Assembly (NCBI GenBank): GCA_003279775.1
Contig: QCGW01000004.1
Span: forward strand, 1 to 64,000
Reading direction: 5' to 3'
Length of the DNA: 64,000 bases
Source of the DNA: Pelagibacteraceae bacterium AG-390-A23
GTDB taxonomy: Bacteria; Pseudomonadota; Alphaproteobacteria; Pelagibacterales; Pelagibacteraceae
The position numbers and the translations under genes are program-made. Positions 41,575 through 52,223 of this stretch are shown here, piece after piece. Each line of letters opens with the position of its first letter. The first letter of the stretch is position 1. The notes beneath the pieces are model-generated. The model did not search any database. It was not told where the DNA came from and saw only the letters and a program-made list of their open reading frames with translations.

Positions 41575-42788
41575 TGAAATACATAAATAGAAGATTAACA
41601 ATAGAAAACATTAGTCTCCAAAAAATTGCAAGTAAATTTGGAACTCCATTTTATTCTTATTCTTATTCTAAATTAAAAGAAAATATTAATAATTTTAAAA
41701 AAAGCTTTAGATCTTTTTCGCCTCTTATCTGCTTTGCAGTCAAATCCAACACAAATGTTAATATAATTAGAGAAATTAAAAAATTTGGATTAGGTGCTGA
41801 TGTTGTTTCAGTAGGAGAACTGATGATGGCACTAAAAGCAGGAATTAATCCAAGCAAAATAGTATTTTCTGGTGTTGGTAAAACAACAAGTGAAATCAGC
41901 TTTGCCATTGATAAAAAAATATTGCTTATTAACGCGGAGTCTTTAAGTGAAATAAAAGAAATAAGTCGAATAGCAAAATCAAAAAATAAAAGAATAAAAA
42001 TTGGTGTAAGACTAAACCCTAATACAGATGCAAAAACATTAAGCCAAATATCAACTGGGAAAAAAGAAAATAAATTTGGTGTAAATAAAAATACATTCTA
42101 TGAAATTATAAATTATTGCAAGAATTCAAAAAATATTGATTTAAAATGTCTAAGCGTTCATATAGGCAGTCAAATTTTAGACCATAGACCTTATGAAAAA
42201 ATGCTTAAAGCTGTCAGTCAAATTCTAAATAAAACAAATCATAAATTTGAATTTATAGACTTAGGTGGAGGTATGGGCATTACTTACACAGATAAAAATA
42301 AAAAACTTAATTATAAAAAATACAATACAGCTATTCTTAAATTTTTAAGAAAACATAAAGTTAAAATTATATTTGAGCCAGGTAGATCAATTATTGGGGA
42401 TACCGGAACATTAGTGTCAAAAATAATCTATATAAAAGATAGCGGAAGTAAAAAATTTATAATTTTAGATGCAGCAATGAACGATTTAATGAGACCTGCT
42501 TTATATGGTGCGTTTCATAAAACCTTACCTGTTACAAAATCTAACAAAACGTCTAAAAAACCATATGAATTTGTAGGCCCTATTTGTGAAAGTACAGATA
42601 AATTTGTTACATTAAAAAAATTTCAAGTGTTGAAAGAAAAAGATTTAATAGCGATATGTGATGTGGGAGCTTATGGAATGTCACTAAGCTCAAATTATAA
42701 TTTAAGACCTAAACCAATAGAATTATTAATAAAGGGATCAAAAATTAAAGTAATAAGAAAAAGACAAAAGCATAAAGATATAATTTAG
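41574..42788 (+). CDS. lysA: Diaminopimelate decarboxylase
   Basis: FGTPFYSYSYSKL; FAVKSNTN; DLGGGMGITY; EPGRSIIGDTGTLVSK; GPICESTDKF. Confidence 0.96.
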   Translation: MKYINRRLTIENISLQKIASKFGTPFYSYSYSKLKENINNFKKSFRSFSPLICFAVKSNTNVNIIREIKKFGLGADVVSVGELMMALKAGINPSKIVFSGVGKTTSEISFAIDKKILLINAESLSEIKEISRIAKSKNKRIKIGVRLNPNTDAKTLSQISTGKKENKFGVNKNTFYEIINYCKNSKNIDLKCLSVHIGSQILDHRPYEKMLKAVSQILNKTNHKFEFIDLGGGMGITYTDKNKKLNYKKYNTAILKFLRKHKVKIIFEPGRSIIGDTGTLVSKIIYIKDSGSKKFIILDAAMNDLMRPALYGAFHKTLPVTKSNKTSKKPYEFVGPICESTDKFVTLKKFQVLKEKDLIAICDVGAYGMSLSSNYNLRPKPIELLIKGSKIKVIRKRQKHKDII

Positions 42789-42791
42789 CTT

Positions 42792-43502
42792 TTGACAAAA
42801 ATGATAAGAAACTTTTTATTTTCAATATTGTTTTTCACTGGAATCATCTTTATTTCAATAATTTTTTTACCATCATTTTTTTTGCCTAAACAGGTTGTTT
42901 TAATGGGGGGTAAATTAATGGGCCATTGGGCCAGTTTTTGTTTAAGGTTTGTTCTTTCAGTAAAAATTTCAATCAAAGGGAGAGAAAATATTATTAATAA
43001 TGAAAAATTTTTTATAGCAGCATCTCATCAATCAATGTTTGAAACTTTTTATTTACAAACAATCTTTAACTCACCTGTATTTATTCTAAAAAGAGAATTA
43101 TTGTTAATTCCAATTTTTGGTTGGTACTTAAAAAAAATAGGATCAATTTCAATAAAGAGAAACAAGGTTACAAAAGATAACTTGGGTTTTTTTGATGATA
43201 TTTCGAAAATGATGGCTACTTCTAATAGACCTTTAATTATTTTTCCTCAAGGAACCAGAGTTCTTCCAGATGAAAGACCACCTTTTAAAAAAGGTGCTTC
43301 GAGAATTTATGAAGAGCTAAATGTTGCTTGTCAGCCAGTTGCAATTAACTCTGGATATGTGTGGTCTAAAAAAGGTAAAAAGAAATCTAATAAAACAATT
43401 ACAATCTCTATTCTAAAACCAATTCCTTCTGGGTTAACAAAAGAAAATTTTATTAAAATTCTTGAAAAAAATATTTATTCAGAGTTAGATTTAATTAATT
43501 AG
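42792..43502 (+). CDS. 1-acyl-sn-glycerol-3-phosphate acyltransferase (PlsC family)
   Basis: AASHQSMFETF (HxxxxE-like motif), IIFPQGTRVLPDE. Confidence 0.9.
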   Translation: MTKMIRNFLFSILFFTGIIFISIIFLPSFFLPKQVVLMGGKLMGHWASFCLRFVLSVKISIKGRENIINNEKFFIAASHQSMFETFYLQTIFNSPVFILKRELLLIPIFGWYLKKIGSISIKRNKVTKDNLGFFDDISKMMATSNRPLIIFPQGTRVLPDERPPFKKGASRIYEELNVACQPVAINSGYVWSKKGKKKSNKTITISILKPIPSGLTKENFIKILEKNIYSELDLIN

Positions 43503-44611
43503 CCCTTCATAGGCATAACAACAAAAATACTATCGAAATCACCTGGATCTTTTATCAGTGCTGGTGAACCAGTATCATTAAAGAAAATTTCAACTCTATC
43601 TCCATCTAGTTGTGAAGCAACGTCTATCAAATATCTAGAGTTAAAACTTATCTCTAAATCATGATCAAACTTAACAGTTAAAGTTTCTTTACCATCACCA
43701 CTGTTGGTATTATTTACTGACAGATCTAAAGTGTCTTTAGATAAATTAAATTTCACACCATCTTTTTTATCTAATGAAACAGATGCTACTCTATCAACTG
43801 AATTTAAAAATAATTTTAAGTCTATTTCTAATTTTTTTTGATTATTTTTAGGTATAACTTGAATGTAATTAGGAAATTTTCCATCAATAAGTTTCGAAAT
43901 TAAAATACTATTATTTAATTCAAATTTTATTTTTGATTTCACATTTGAAACTTTTACATCTCCATCATAGCTATCTAATAAAGAGCAAAGTTGAAAAATT
44001 GTTTTTTTTGGTAAAATTATTGGATCAAAATCAATTTTTTCCTCTAATCTAATTTTTGAAATAGACATTCTATGACTATCTGTTGCAACTGCTGTTAAAT
44101 AATTTTTATCCTCTACTTCTGTTTGATGAAAATAAATACCACTTAGGTAATGCCTTGTTTCATCATTAGAAACTGAAAATTTACACTTATTTAATAATTT
44201 CAATAATTTTTTTGATTTAATTATAAATTCATTTTGATTAAAATTTTCATCTGTCAGCGGAAACTCTGTTGCACTTATGCAATTCAAATTAAAAATAGAT
44301 TTTTCAGACTCTACTTGTAATTTACTAATATCTGTTAGAGAAAGATTTATTTTTTTTCCTGAGTTAAACTTTCTTATAATATCATACATTATTGAGGAGG
44401 TTGTGGTTGTTTTGCCCTCCTCTAGAATTTCTACATTATTTAATTGATGTATAAATATTAAATCTAGATCAGTCGCAGTGATAGTAAGTTTTGAATTGCT
44501 TGCATCTAACAAAATATTAGAAAGTATTGGTAATGTACTTCTTTTTTCAATAACTCCTTGGCAATAATTTAATGCTTGCTGAAGGTCTTGTTGATTAACG
44601 TTAAATTTCAT
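43499..44611 (-). CDS. dnaN: DNA polymerase III beta subunit (sliding clamp)
   Basis: 370 aa; LPILSNILLDA; ATDSHRMS; C-terminal FVVMPMKG. Confidence 0.97.
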   Translation of the reverse strand: MKFNVNQQDLQQALNYCQGVIEKRSTLPILSNILLDASNSKLTITATDLDLIFIHQLNNVEILEEGKTTTTSSIMYDIIRKFNSGKKINLSLTDISKLQVESEKSIFNLNCISATEFPLTDENFNQNEFIIKSKKLLKLLNKCKFSVSNDETRHYLSGIYFHQTEVEDKNYLTAVATDSHRMSISKIRLEEKIDFDPIILPKKTIFQLCSLLDSYDGDVKVSNVKSKIKFELNNSILISKLIDGKFPNYIQVIPKNNQKKLEIDLKLFLNSVDRVASVSLDKKDGVKFNLSKDTLDLSVNNTNSGDGKETLTVKFDHDLEISFNSRYLIDVASQLDGDRVEIFFNDTGSPALIKDPGDFDSIFVVMPMKG

Positions 44612-46019
44612 TTTCTTTATTATTATATAAAATCTGGTTTTTTAATTTATTTATATTATCAACCATCTCAGGATCTTTTTCTTTTATCTTTTCAATAGTT
44701 TTTACTGAATGAATTATTGTTGTATGGTCTCGGTTGGAAAATTCTCTTCCAATTTCAGGTAATGATTTAGAAGTCAAAATTTTAGTTAAATAAATTGCTG
44801 TTTGCCTAGGTCTTACTAAATATCTTGATCTTCTAGATGATAACATTTCATTTTTGCTGATTTTGAAAAACTTACAAACAATTGTCTGAATAAGATCTAT
44901 TGTAACCTTGTTTTCTACTAAATTTAATAAATCCTTTAAAACTACTTTAGTTTCAGCAAGATTAGGAACTTTGTTGTAAATTCTTGAAAATGAAACAACT
45001 CTGTTTATTGCACCAACCAATTCTCTTATACTTCCAGTTATTTCATTACTTATAAAATCTTGAATTTCTTTAGAAACTTTTAATTGTTCGGAATACAAAG
45101 CATTCAATTCCTCAGTTTTTTTTCCAACTATTTTTTTTCTTAGCTCTAGGTCTGGCTTTTGAATGTCAACAACTAATCCGCCAGAAAATCTTGATTTAAT
45201 TCTTTCTTGAATTCTTGATAATTTGTTTGGTGCTCGATCAGCTGATACAATTATTTGAGATCCCTTATCAAGTAATGCATTAAATGTATGAAAGAACTCC
45301 TCCTGCATAGCCTCTTTTCCACTTATAAACTGTATATCATCGATTAATAAAATATCTGTATTTCTAAAATATTCTTTAAACTTAACCATGTCGTTTGATT
45401 TAATTGATTTTACAAACTGATACATGAAACGTTCGGCAGAAATAAACATTACTTTATTATTTTTTTTAAGCTCTAAACCGATTGAGTTTAATAAGTGAGT
45501 TTTTCCCATTCCAACACCTCCATAAATATAAAGTGGATTATAATGAGATATATTTTCTGAAACTTTTAAAGAAGCTTCGTAAGCTAATTTGTTACTTGAA
45601 CCCGTTATAAAATTATCAAATCTTTTATTTGGATCAATTCGATTATACTGAAGGTAAGAGTCTTTTATGAATGAAACATTTTCATTAGTATTATTCTCTT
45701 TAATATTATTTTCTTTTAAAGTGATATCTTGCGCTTTTTCAACTATTTTAAACTCAATTCTAATAATATCTTTCTTATAAACTTTAATTATTTGTAATAT
45801 TTGGTCTAAATACCTTGATGTAATCCAATCTCTAATAAATCTTGTTGGAACTGATAATAATAAGTAATTACTGAATTCCTCAACAAAAGAAATCTTTTTT
45901 AACCAGCTCTCGTAAACTTCTGAGCCTAGTTTATTTTTCATTTCATTCTGTACTTGCTTCCATTCAAAGCCTTCAGAAGAAAAATTATTAATATTTTTTG
46001 TATTTGTTAATTTATTCAT
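44601..46019 (-). CDS. dnaA: Chromosomal replication initiator DnaA
   Basis: YGGVGMGKTHLLNSIG; LLIDDIQFISGKEAMQEEFFHTFN; domain IV RPRQTAIYLTK...FSNRDHTTIIHSVKTIE. Confidence 0.98.
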   Translation of the reverse strand: MNKLTNTKNINNFSSEGFEWKQVQNEMKNKLGSEVYESWLKKISFVEEFSNYLLLSVPTRFIRDWITSRYLDQILQIIKVYKKDIIRIEFKIVEKAQDITLKENNIKENNTNENVSFIKDSYLQYNRIDPNKRFDNFITGSSNKLAYEASLKVSENISHYNPLYIYGGVGMGKTHLLNSIGLELKKNNKVMFISAERFMYQFVKSIKSNDMVKFKEYFRNTDILLIDDIQFISGKEAMQEEFFHTFNALLDKGSQIIVSADRAPNKLSRIQERIKSRFSGGLVVDIQKPDLELRKKIVGKKTEELNALYSEQLKVSKEIQDFISNEITGSIRELVGAINRVVSFSRIYNKVPNLAETKVVLKDLLNLVENKVTIDLIQTIVCKFFKISKNEMLSSRRSRYLVRPRQTAIYLTKILTSKSLPEIGREFSNRDHTTIIHSVKTIEKIKEKDPEMVDNINKLKNQILYNNKENEI

Positions 46020-46161
46020 AACTTAAGGGGAGATCTCAGTTAGAACGATTTAAAAAAATTTGCAACAAGTTAATAAGAAAAATAAAAAAAAAATAAAATC
46101 TATGATTGTGATTTAGAATTTTGCAGATTAATTTTATTTTAAATTTAAAATTAAAATTTAA

Positions 46162-46228
46162 AATTGAATCAAATATAGATTGAATCAATAAATTGATAAA
46201 ATTAGAATTGAATCAAACATAGATTGAA
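46162..46228. repeat. Pair of 23-bp direct repeats AATTGAATCAAAYATAGATTGAA at 46162-46184 and 46206-46228
   Basis: 22/23 identical, 44 bp start-to-start, in the dnaA upstream intergenic region. Confidence 0.85.
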
Positions 46229-46331
46229 AGACAGTAATCCAAGTATTTACTAAATCTAAATGTAGTAATTTAAGACAAATCTTAAATATATAATGTAGAT
46301 ATCAGGAGTTGTCTAAAAATTAAGCCAACGT

Positions 46332-46592
46332 TTAGATTGCAGCTATTTTTTTGGTAATTCTAGAAACGTTTCTAGAAGCATTTTGTTTTTTTATTATTCC
46401 TGTTTTAGCAATTTTCATCAACTCAGAGTTTAACTTTGGTAAAAATTTTAGAGCTTCATCTTTCTTCTTACTATCAATTAGAAGGTTCATTTTCTTAAGA
46501 GCGTTTCTAAACCTACTCTTTCTAGCTTTATTTACCGCTGTTTGTTTAGAAATTCTTCTAATCCTCTTAATTGCTGATTTTGTGTTTGCCAT
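46332..46592 (-). CDS. rpsT: 30S ribosomal protein S20
   Basis: MANTKSAIKRIRRISKQTAVNKARKSRFRNALKKM; the ORF track start is extended 24 codons upstream of MANTK. Confidence 0.96.
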   Translation of the reverse strand: MANTKSAIKRIRRISKQTAVNKARKSRFRNALKKMNLLIDSKKKDEALKFLPKLNSELMKIAKTGIIKKQNASRNVSRITKKIAAI

Positions 46593-46642
46593 CTGCGCAG
46601 GGGTATAGCTTGAGAATTTATAGTGGTCAACTAAATATTTAA

Positions 46643-47506
46643 CTATTTTTGACAGGAAACACAAAAAAAAGTTGATCTATTTGATGTTATTTTTTTTTTT
46701 ATAATACCTTTGCACTTCGTGCGCTTACAATTAGCTCCTTCTTGCTGATAAACTTTAAACTCCTTTTGAAAATTACCTTTATTACCTAAGATATCTTTAA
46801 AATCTCTTATGCTCGAACCTCCCTTGCTAATCGCCTGTTGAAGTATTTTCTTAGAATTTAAAATAATATTTAAACATTCATTTTTATTAAGTCTTTTTGC
46901 CTTTTTAAATGGATTTATTTTACTAGCAAAAAGAATTTCGCTTGCATAAATATTACCTATCCCAGACACAAATCTCTGGTCAAGTAAGAAACTTTTTATA
47001 TCCTTATTTTTATTCTTAAAATAATTAACTAAATAATTTAAGTTAAATTTATCGCTAAAGGGTTCGGGTCCCATTAATTTAAATCTTTTTTTTAAATCTT
47101 GATGATTTTTGATTATTTCGAAAAATCCAAAACGTCTTGGATCATTATAAATTACTTTCAAGCTATCAAATACAAACTCTGCATGATTGTGTTTTTTAGG
47201 TAAAAAAGGTGAATGATAAAAACTAGTATTCGTAAATTTTAGAGGCTTTTTGTTATCGAGAATATGGATTGTTCCCGACATTCCTAAATGAATTAAACAA
47301 TAATCTTCATTTTGAAAATGGATAATCAAATATTTAGAAAATCTACTAACTTCAATTATTTTTTTATTTTTAAGAAAACTTTCAAAATCAGTTGGTATTT
47401 TAAACCTTAAATTCCTGTTTCTAATTATTACTTTTTTTATGCTTTTTTTTTTGATCTTTTTATGAAGGGATTGTCTAACAATTTCTACTTCTGGTAATTC
47501 TGGCAT
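46643..47506 (-). CDS. mutM: Formamidopyrimidine-DNA glycosylase
   Basis: MPELPEVEIVRQSL; DPRRFGFF; GIGNIYASEILF; C-terminal zinc finger. Confidence 0.97.
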   Translation of the reverse strand: MPELPEVEIVRQSLHKKIKKKSIKKVIIRNRNLRFKIPTDFESFLKNKKIIEVSRFSKYLIIHFQNEDYCLIHLGMSGTIHILDNKKPLKFTNTSFYHSPFLPKKHNHAEFVFDSLKVIYNDPRRFGFFEIIKNHQDLKKRFKLMGPEPFSDKFNLNYLVNYFKNKNKDIKSFLLDQRFVSGIGNIYASEILFASKINPFKKAKRLNKNECLNIILNSKKILQQAISKGGSSIRDFKDILGNKGNFQKEFKVYQQEGANCKRTKCKGIIKKKITSNRSTFFCVSCQK

Positions 47507-47535
47507 TTGATACTATATTCAATATATATTTTTTT

Positions 47536-48240
47536 ATGCAACAAAATCTTCAAAATAAAAAAGGACTTGTAGAAAATGTATTTAATCAGGTCTATAACAA
47601 ATATGACTTGATGAATGACTTTATGTCTATGGGTGTACATAGATATTGGAAAAAAAGTTTAATCAATATGATGAATCCAAGAGTTAATAGAAAATTAATA
47701 GATGTTGCGTGTGGGACGGGGGATGTTGGAAAGTTATTTTTAGATGGCACAAATAAAGAGGCTGAAATTACTTGTGTAGACCCTAATAAAGGAATGGTTA
47801 GTCAAGGAAAGCAAAAATTATCTAATTACAAAAATGTAAAATGGGTTATTTCTCCAGCAGAAAAATTGCCAATAACAGACAATTCATTTGATTATTACAC
47901 TATTAGCTTTGGGCTAAGAAACACAAAAAATTTGAACAAAGCACTTTCAGAAGCCTATAGGGTTTTAAAGCCTGGTGGACGCTATCTATGTCTGGAATTT
48001 TCTAAGATTCAAAATTCAAATCTCGATTTTGTATATAAAAATTATTCAAAACTCATTCCTATTATTGGTCAGTTTGTAGTTGGAGAAAAAGAACCTTACG
48101 AATATTTAATCAAAAGTATTGAACAATTTATTAATCAAGACGAATTAATAGAGTTAATGGAAAAAAATAATTTTCATAAATGTTCTTATAGAAATCTTTC
48201 TGGTGGTATTGTTTCAATTCATAGTGGTTGGAAAATTTAA
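47536..48240 (+). CDS. ubiE: Ubiquinone/menaquinone C-methyltransferase UbiE
   Basis: VFNQVYNKYDLMNDFMSMGVHRYWKK; DVACGTGDVGK; SFGLRNTKNLNKAL. Confidence 0.96.
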   Translation: MQQNLQNKKGLVENVFNQVYNKYDLMNDFMSMGVHRYWKKSLINMMNPRVNRKLIDVACGTGDVGKLFLDGTNKEAEITCVDPNKGMVSQGKQKLSNYKNVKWVISPAEKLPITDNSFDYYTISFGLRNTKNLNKALSEAYRVLKPGGRYLCLEFSKIQNSNLDFVYKNYSKLIPIIGQFVVGEKEPYEYLIKSIEQFINQDELIELMEKNNFHKCSYRNLSGGIVSIHSGWKI

Positions 48241-49808
48241 TGATTAAAAAACTTATTACTTTATTTAAATTAGGAAGAAAAATTGCAAAATCAGATATTT
48301 TAAAAATTGCATCAAAATTTAAAAAACCTCCTTTAGCTGTAACAATATTATTCCAAATTTTATCTATTTCATTTGAAAAAAGAGAACAAAATAATTTAAT
48401 TGAAGATGATGGAGAAAGACTGTCTAGGTCATTAGAATCTATGGGTACAACTTTCATCAAACTTGGGCAATTTCTTGCTACAAGACCTGATATAATTGGA
48501 GAAGAATTATCTTTAAAGCTAGAAAAACTTCAAGATCGATTACCCCCTTTTTCAATTCATGAAGCAAAAGAAATTATTAAAGAAGATCTTGGAGTTGATG
48601 CATTTAATTCAATAATTGATTTAAGTGAACCAGTTGCTGCTGCATCAATTGCACAAGTTCATAAAGCAAAAATAAATGATAATGGAATAATTAAAGATGT
48701 AGCAATAAAAATTTTAAGACCAAATATAAAAAAAATATTCAATGAGGAAATAGATGCGATGATGTTATTTGCATTTATTATTGAGTCATTTGTAAAAAAA
48801 ACAAAAAGATTAAAACTTGTTGAAGTTGTTTTTTTACTTAAAGAAATAACTAATCTTGAAATGGATTTAAGATTCGAAGCTGCTGCGGCTAATGAATATG
48901 GTGAAAACACTAAAAATGATGCTGGATTTAAAGTTCCTGAAATTTATTGGAATTTTACTAGTGAAAATGTAATGACTTTGGATTGGGTAGATGGAATTTC
49001 AATAAGAGAGGCTGAGGAGCTAAAGAAAAGAAATTTAGATACTAATAAAATAGCTGAAGATATTATTCAACACTTTTTAAGACATGCTGTTAGAGATGGT
49101 TTTTTTCATGCAGATATGCATCAAGGAAATATTTTTGTTGATAATAGTGGCCAGATTGTCCCTATAGATTTTGGGATTATGGGTAGATTAGATAAACTTA
49201 GTAAAAGGTTTTTAGCAGAAATTTTATTTGGATTTATTCAAAGAGATTATCGCAAAGTAGCTGAAGTTCACTTGGTTGCTGGATTAGTTCCTAAAGAAGT
49301 GCCAATCGATGATCTAGCTCAAGCTTTGAGATCTATTGGTGAGCCTATATTTGGTCAAGAAGTAAAAGATATTTCAGGAGGTAAATTACTCAAACAATTG
49401 TTTGATGTAACAGAAAAATTTAATATGCAAACTCAACCTCAATTATTAATGTTGCAAAAAACTATGGTTGTTGTTGAAGGTGTGGCAAGAAAATTAAATC
49501 CAAACACAAATATTTGGACAACCTCAAAGCCTGTACTAGAAAATTGGCTTAAAGAAACCAAAGATCCAATTAATAATTTAAATGAAACTTTAAAAAATAC
49601 ATCTGAAGTTATTAAACGTTTACCAGAATTTCCTGAGATTATGGATAAAGCAAATCAAGCATTAACGTTTTTAGCCAGTGGTCAAATTCCACAAAATTCA
49701 AATTCTTACACAGCACTGAATGATAAGAAATCAGAAATGATAGCATTTAGAAATCAATCTATTATTGGTTTATTACTTCTTGTAATTTTTGGCCTTATAG
49801 TATTTTAA
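48240..49808 (+). CDS. ubiB: UbiB/ABC1 family kinase-like protein
   Basis: GTTFIKLGQFLATRPDIIG; PVAAASIAQVHKAK; FHADMHQGNIFVDNSGQIVPIDFGIMGRL; MIKK start preferred over TTG at 48228. Confidence 0.95.
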   Translation: MIKKLITLFKLGRKIAKSDILKIASKFKKPPLAVTILFQILSISFEKREQNNLIEDDGERLSRSLESMGTTFIKLGQFLATRPDIIGEELSLKLEKLQDRLPPFSIHEAKEIIKEDLGVDAFNSIIDLSEPVAAASIAQVHKAKINDNGIIKDVAIKILRPNIKKIFNEEIDAMMLFAFIIESFVKKTKRLKLVEVVFLLKEITNLEMDLRFEAAAANEYGENTKNDAGFKVPEIYWNFTSENVMTLDWVDGISIREAEELKKRNLDTNKIAEDIIQHFLRHAVRDGFFHADMHQGNIFVDNSGQIVPIDFGIMGRLDKLSKRFLAEILFGFIQRDYRKVAEVHLVAGLVPKEVPIDDLAQALRSIGEPIFGQEVKDISGGKLLKQLFDVTEKFNMQTQPQLLMLQKTMVVVEGVARKLNPNTNIWTTSKPVLENWLKETKDPINNLNETLKNTSEVIKRLPEFPEIMDKANQALTFLASGQIPQNSNSYTALNDKKSEMIAFRNQSIIGLLLLVIFGLIVF

Positions 49809-49816
49809 TTCTGCAG

Positions 49817-51022
49817 ATGAAAAATTTGTTAAATAAAAAAATACTATTTATTATCTGTGGAGGAATATCTGCTTATAAAAGTCTTGAAACAATTAGGCTT
49901 TTTAAAAAGAATGGTGCAGAAATAAAGACAATTCTCACAATAAGTGCAAAAGAGTTTGTAACTCCACTTTCAATAACATCACTTTCTCAAGGTAAAGTTT
50001 ATAGTGATTTATTTAGTGTAGAAAATGAGGCTGAAATGGATCATATTTCACTTTCAAGATGGGCAGATATAATTGTAATTGCACCTGCAACGGCAAATAC
50101 AATTTCGAAACTGGCTCAAGGAACAACTGATGATTTAGCATCCACTGTTGTTTTGGCATCAGATAAAGACATTATTTTAGCACCAGCAATGAATGTAAGA
50201 ATGTGGGAGCATCCAACTACTAAAACAAATATAAAAAAATTAAAAGGGTTTGGATATAAACTAATAGGTCCAGAGGTTGGTGATATGGCATGTGGTGAAT
50301 ATGGAGAGGGTAAAATGTCAGACCCATCAGTAATTGCTGAAGAAGTTGATAAATATTTCTTAACTCAAAAAAATAATAAAAAATTTAAAGCATTAGTTAC
50401 AGCAGGTCCAACAAATGAGTACATAGATCCAGTTCGTTTTATTACAAATAAATCAAGTGGCAAACAAGGATATGAATTAGCAAAATCATTATCCAAAAAA
50501 GGTTTTGATACAACATTAATATCAGGTCCAACTAATCTTGAAATAACTAAAGATATTAATCTTATAAAAGTTGAAACAGCAGATGAAATGTTAGTTGCTA
50601 CTCAAGAAAATTTACCTGTTGATGTAGCAATTTTTTCTGCTGCGGTAGCTGATTTTAAGATTAACAAAAAGTATGAAAATAAAATTAAAAAACAAGAGAA
50701 CTTAAACTTAAATTTAGAAAAGAATGTAGACATACTTCATTATGTGTCTAACCATAACTCTATGAGACCTGAACTTGTAATAGGATTTGCAGCAGAAACT
50801 AATCAGATCGATAAAAATGCAGAGGAAAAATTAAACAAGAAAAATTGTGACTGGATAATTTCTAATGATGTATCAAATCAAGATATAGGATTTAATTCTG
50901 ATTATAATGAAGTAACAATTCATTATAAAAACAAAGACGTTAAAAAAGAAAAACTTTCATATAAAAAAAAATCTGGAATTTCTGATGAAATAGTTGATAG
51001 AATAATTGATCAATTAAATTAA
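49817..51022 (+). CDS. coaBC: Phosphopantothenoylcysteine decarboxylase / phosphopantothenate-cysteine ligase
   Basis: GGISAYKSLETIRL; APAMNVRMWEHP; TAGPTNEYIDPVRFITNKSSGKQGYELA. Confidence 0.96.
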   Translation: MKNLLNKKILFIICGGISAYKSLETIRLFKKNGAEIKTILTISAKEFVTPLSITSLSQGKVYSDLFSVENEAEMDHISLSRWADIIVIAPATANTISKLAQGTTDDLASTVVLASDKDIILAPAMNVRMWEHPTTKTNIKKLKGFGYKLIGPEVGDMACGEYGEGKMSDPSVIAEEVDKYFLTQKNNKKFKALVTAGPTNEYIDPVRFITNKSSGKQGYELAKSLSKKGFDTTLISGPTNLEITKDINLIKVETADEMLVATQENLPVDVAIFSAAVADFKINKKYENKIKKQENLNLNLEKNVDILHYVSNHNSMRPELVIGFAAETNQIDKNAEEKLNKKNCDWIISNDVSNQDIGFNSDYNEVTIHYKNKDVKKEKLSYKKKSGISDEIVDRIIDQLN

Positions 51023-51459
51023 TGGCAAAAGTTCTTATCAAAAAGTTAGACCCTGCGGTTGAATTACCTGCTTACAAAACTGAAGGTGCATCTGGCATGG
51101 ATTTAATGGCATTAGTAAAAGAACCCATCAATCTTAAACCAAACTCATCATGTTTAGTTCCAACAGGGCTTGCTGTTGCATTTTCAAGTGATTTCGAAAT
51201 CCAAATAAGGCCAAGATCTGGTTTAGCTGCAAAAAACAGTATAAGTGTTTTAAATACTCCTGGAACTATTGATAGTGATTACAGGGGAGAAATAAAAGTA
51301 ATCCTTTTTAATCACGGTAAAAATGATTTCTTGATAAATAATAAGGATAGAATAGCACAAATGATTTTAACTCCTGTAATTAAAATGGATCTTGAGGAAA
51401 CTGATGATCTACCAGAAACAATTAGAGGAGAAGGTGGTTTTGGCTCTACTGGAAAATGA
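51022..51459 (+). CDS. dut: dUTPase
   Basis: SGMDLMA; RPRSGLAAKN; NTPGTIDSDYRGEI; GGFGSTGK. Confidence 0.97.
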   Translation: MAKVLIKKLDPAVELPAYKTEGASGMDLMALVKEPINLKPNSSCLVPTGLAVAFSSDFEIQIRPRSGLAAKNSISVLNTPGTIDSDYRGEIKVILFNHGKNDFLINNKDRIAQMILTPVIKMDLEETDDLPETIRGEGGFGSTGK

Positions 51460-52223
51460 GCAAAAATTTAAGCAAAAAAGAAATAGATAAATTTTCTAGA
51501 CAAATAATTTTAAAAAACATAGGTCCATTAGGACAAAAAAAAATCCTAGAATCAAAGGTTTTAATAATTGGGATGGGTGGTCTAGGATGTCCAGCAGCTG
51601 ATTTTTTAACCCGATCTGGCATTGGGAAACTGGGAATTGTTGATCATGACACCGTTAGCTTATCAAATATTCATAGACAAAGTTTATACGATGAAAAAGA
51701 TTTAAATCACTCAAAAGTTATAATTGCCAAAAAAAAACTAAATAGAATAAACCCAAAAACAAAAATAAATCTTTATAACTTTAAAATGGATAGAGTAAAA
51801 TTTGAAAAAATAATAAAAAATTATGACTTCATTATTGATGGTACTGACAATTTTGAAAGTAAATTTTTAATAAATGATTTAAGTTTAAAATATAAAAAAT
51901 TTCTTGTGACTGGAGCAATTAGTAAATTTGATGGTCATATTTTTACTTTTAATTTTGTAGATAAAAATACTCCTTCTTTACGAGACTTCTATCAAGAGGA
52001 AGTTATTACTGATGAAATATTAAACTGTGAATATGAAGGAATATTGGGACCTGTAGCAGGAACAATTGGAACAATGCTTGCTAATGAAGTTTTAAAAAAA
52101 ATATTAAAAATTGGTCAAAATTTAAATGGATTTATTCTTATTATAGATTTATTAAATTTAAGCTTTAGAAAAGTTAAATTAAATAAAACAAAGAAAAGTG
52201 AAAATAAAAAATCTAATAAATAA
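51456..52223 (+). CDS. ThiF/MoeB family adenylyltransferase
   Basis: RQIILKNIGPLGQKKILESKVLIIGMGGLGCPAADFLTRSGIGKLGIVDHDTVSLSNIHRQ. Confidence 0.92.
   Translation: MSKNLSKKEIDKFSRQIILKNIGPLGQKKILESKVLIIGMGGLGCPAADFLTRSGIGKLGIVDHDTVSLSNIHRQSLYDEKDLNHSKVIIAKKKLNRINPKTKINLYNFKMDRVKFEKIIKNYDFIIDGTDNFESKFLINDLSLKYKKFLVTGAISKFDGHIFTFNFVDKNTPSLRDFYQEEVITDEILNCEYEGILGPVAGTIGTMLANEVLKKILKIGQNLNGFILIIDLLNLSFRKVKLNKTKKSENKKSNK

Noticed and set aside
46593-46664. N-terminal extension of rpsT in the ORF track
   Set aside because: S20 begins at MANTK; the extension overlaps the mutM 3' end
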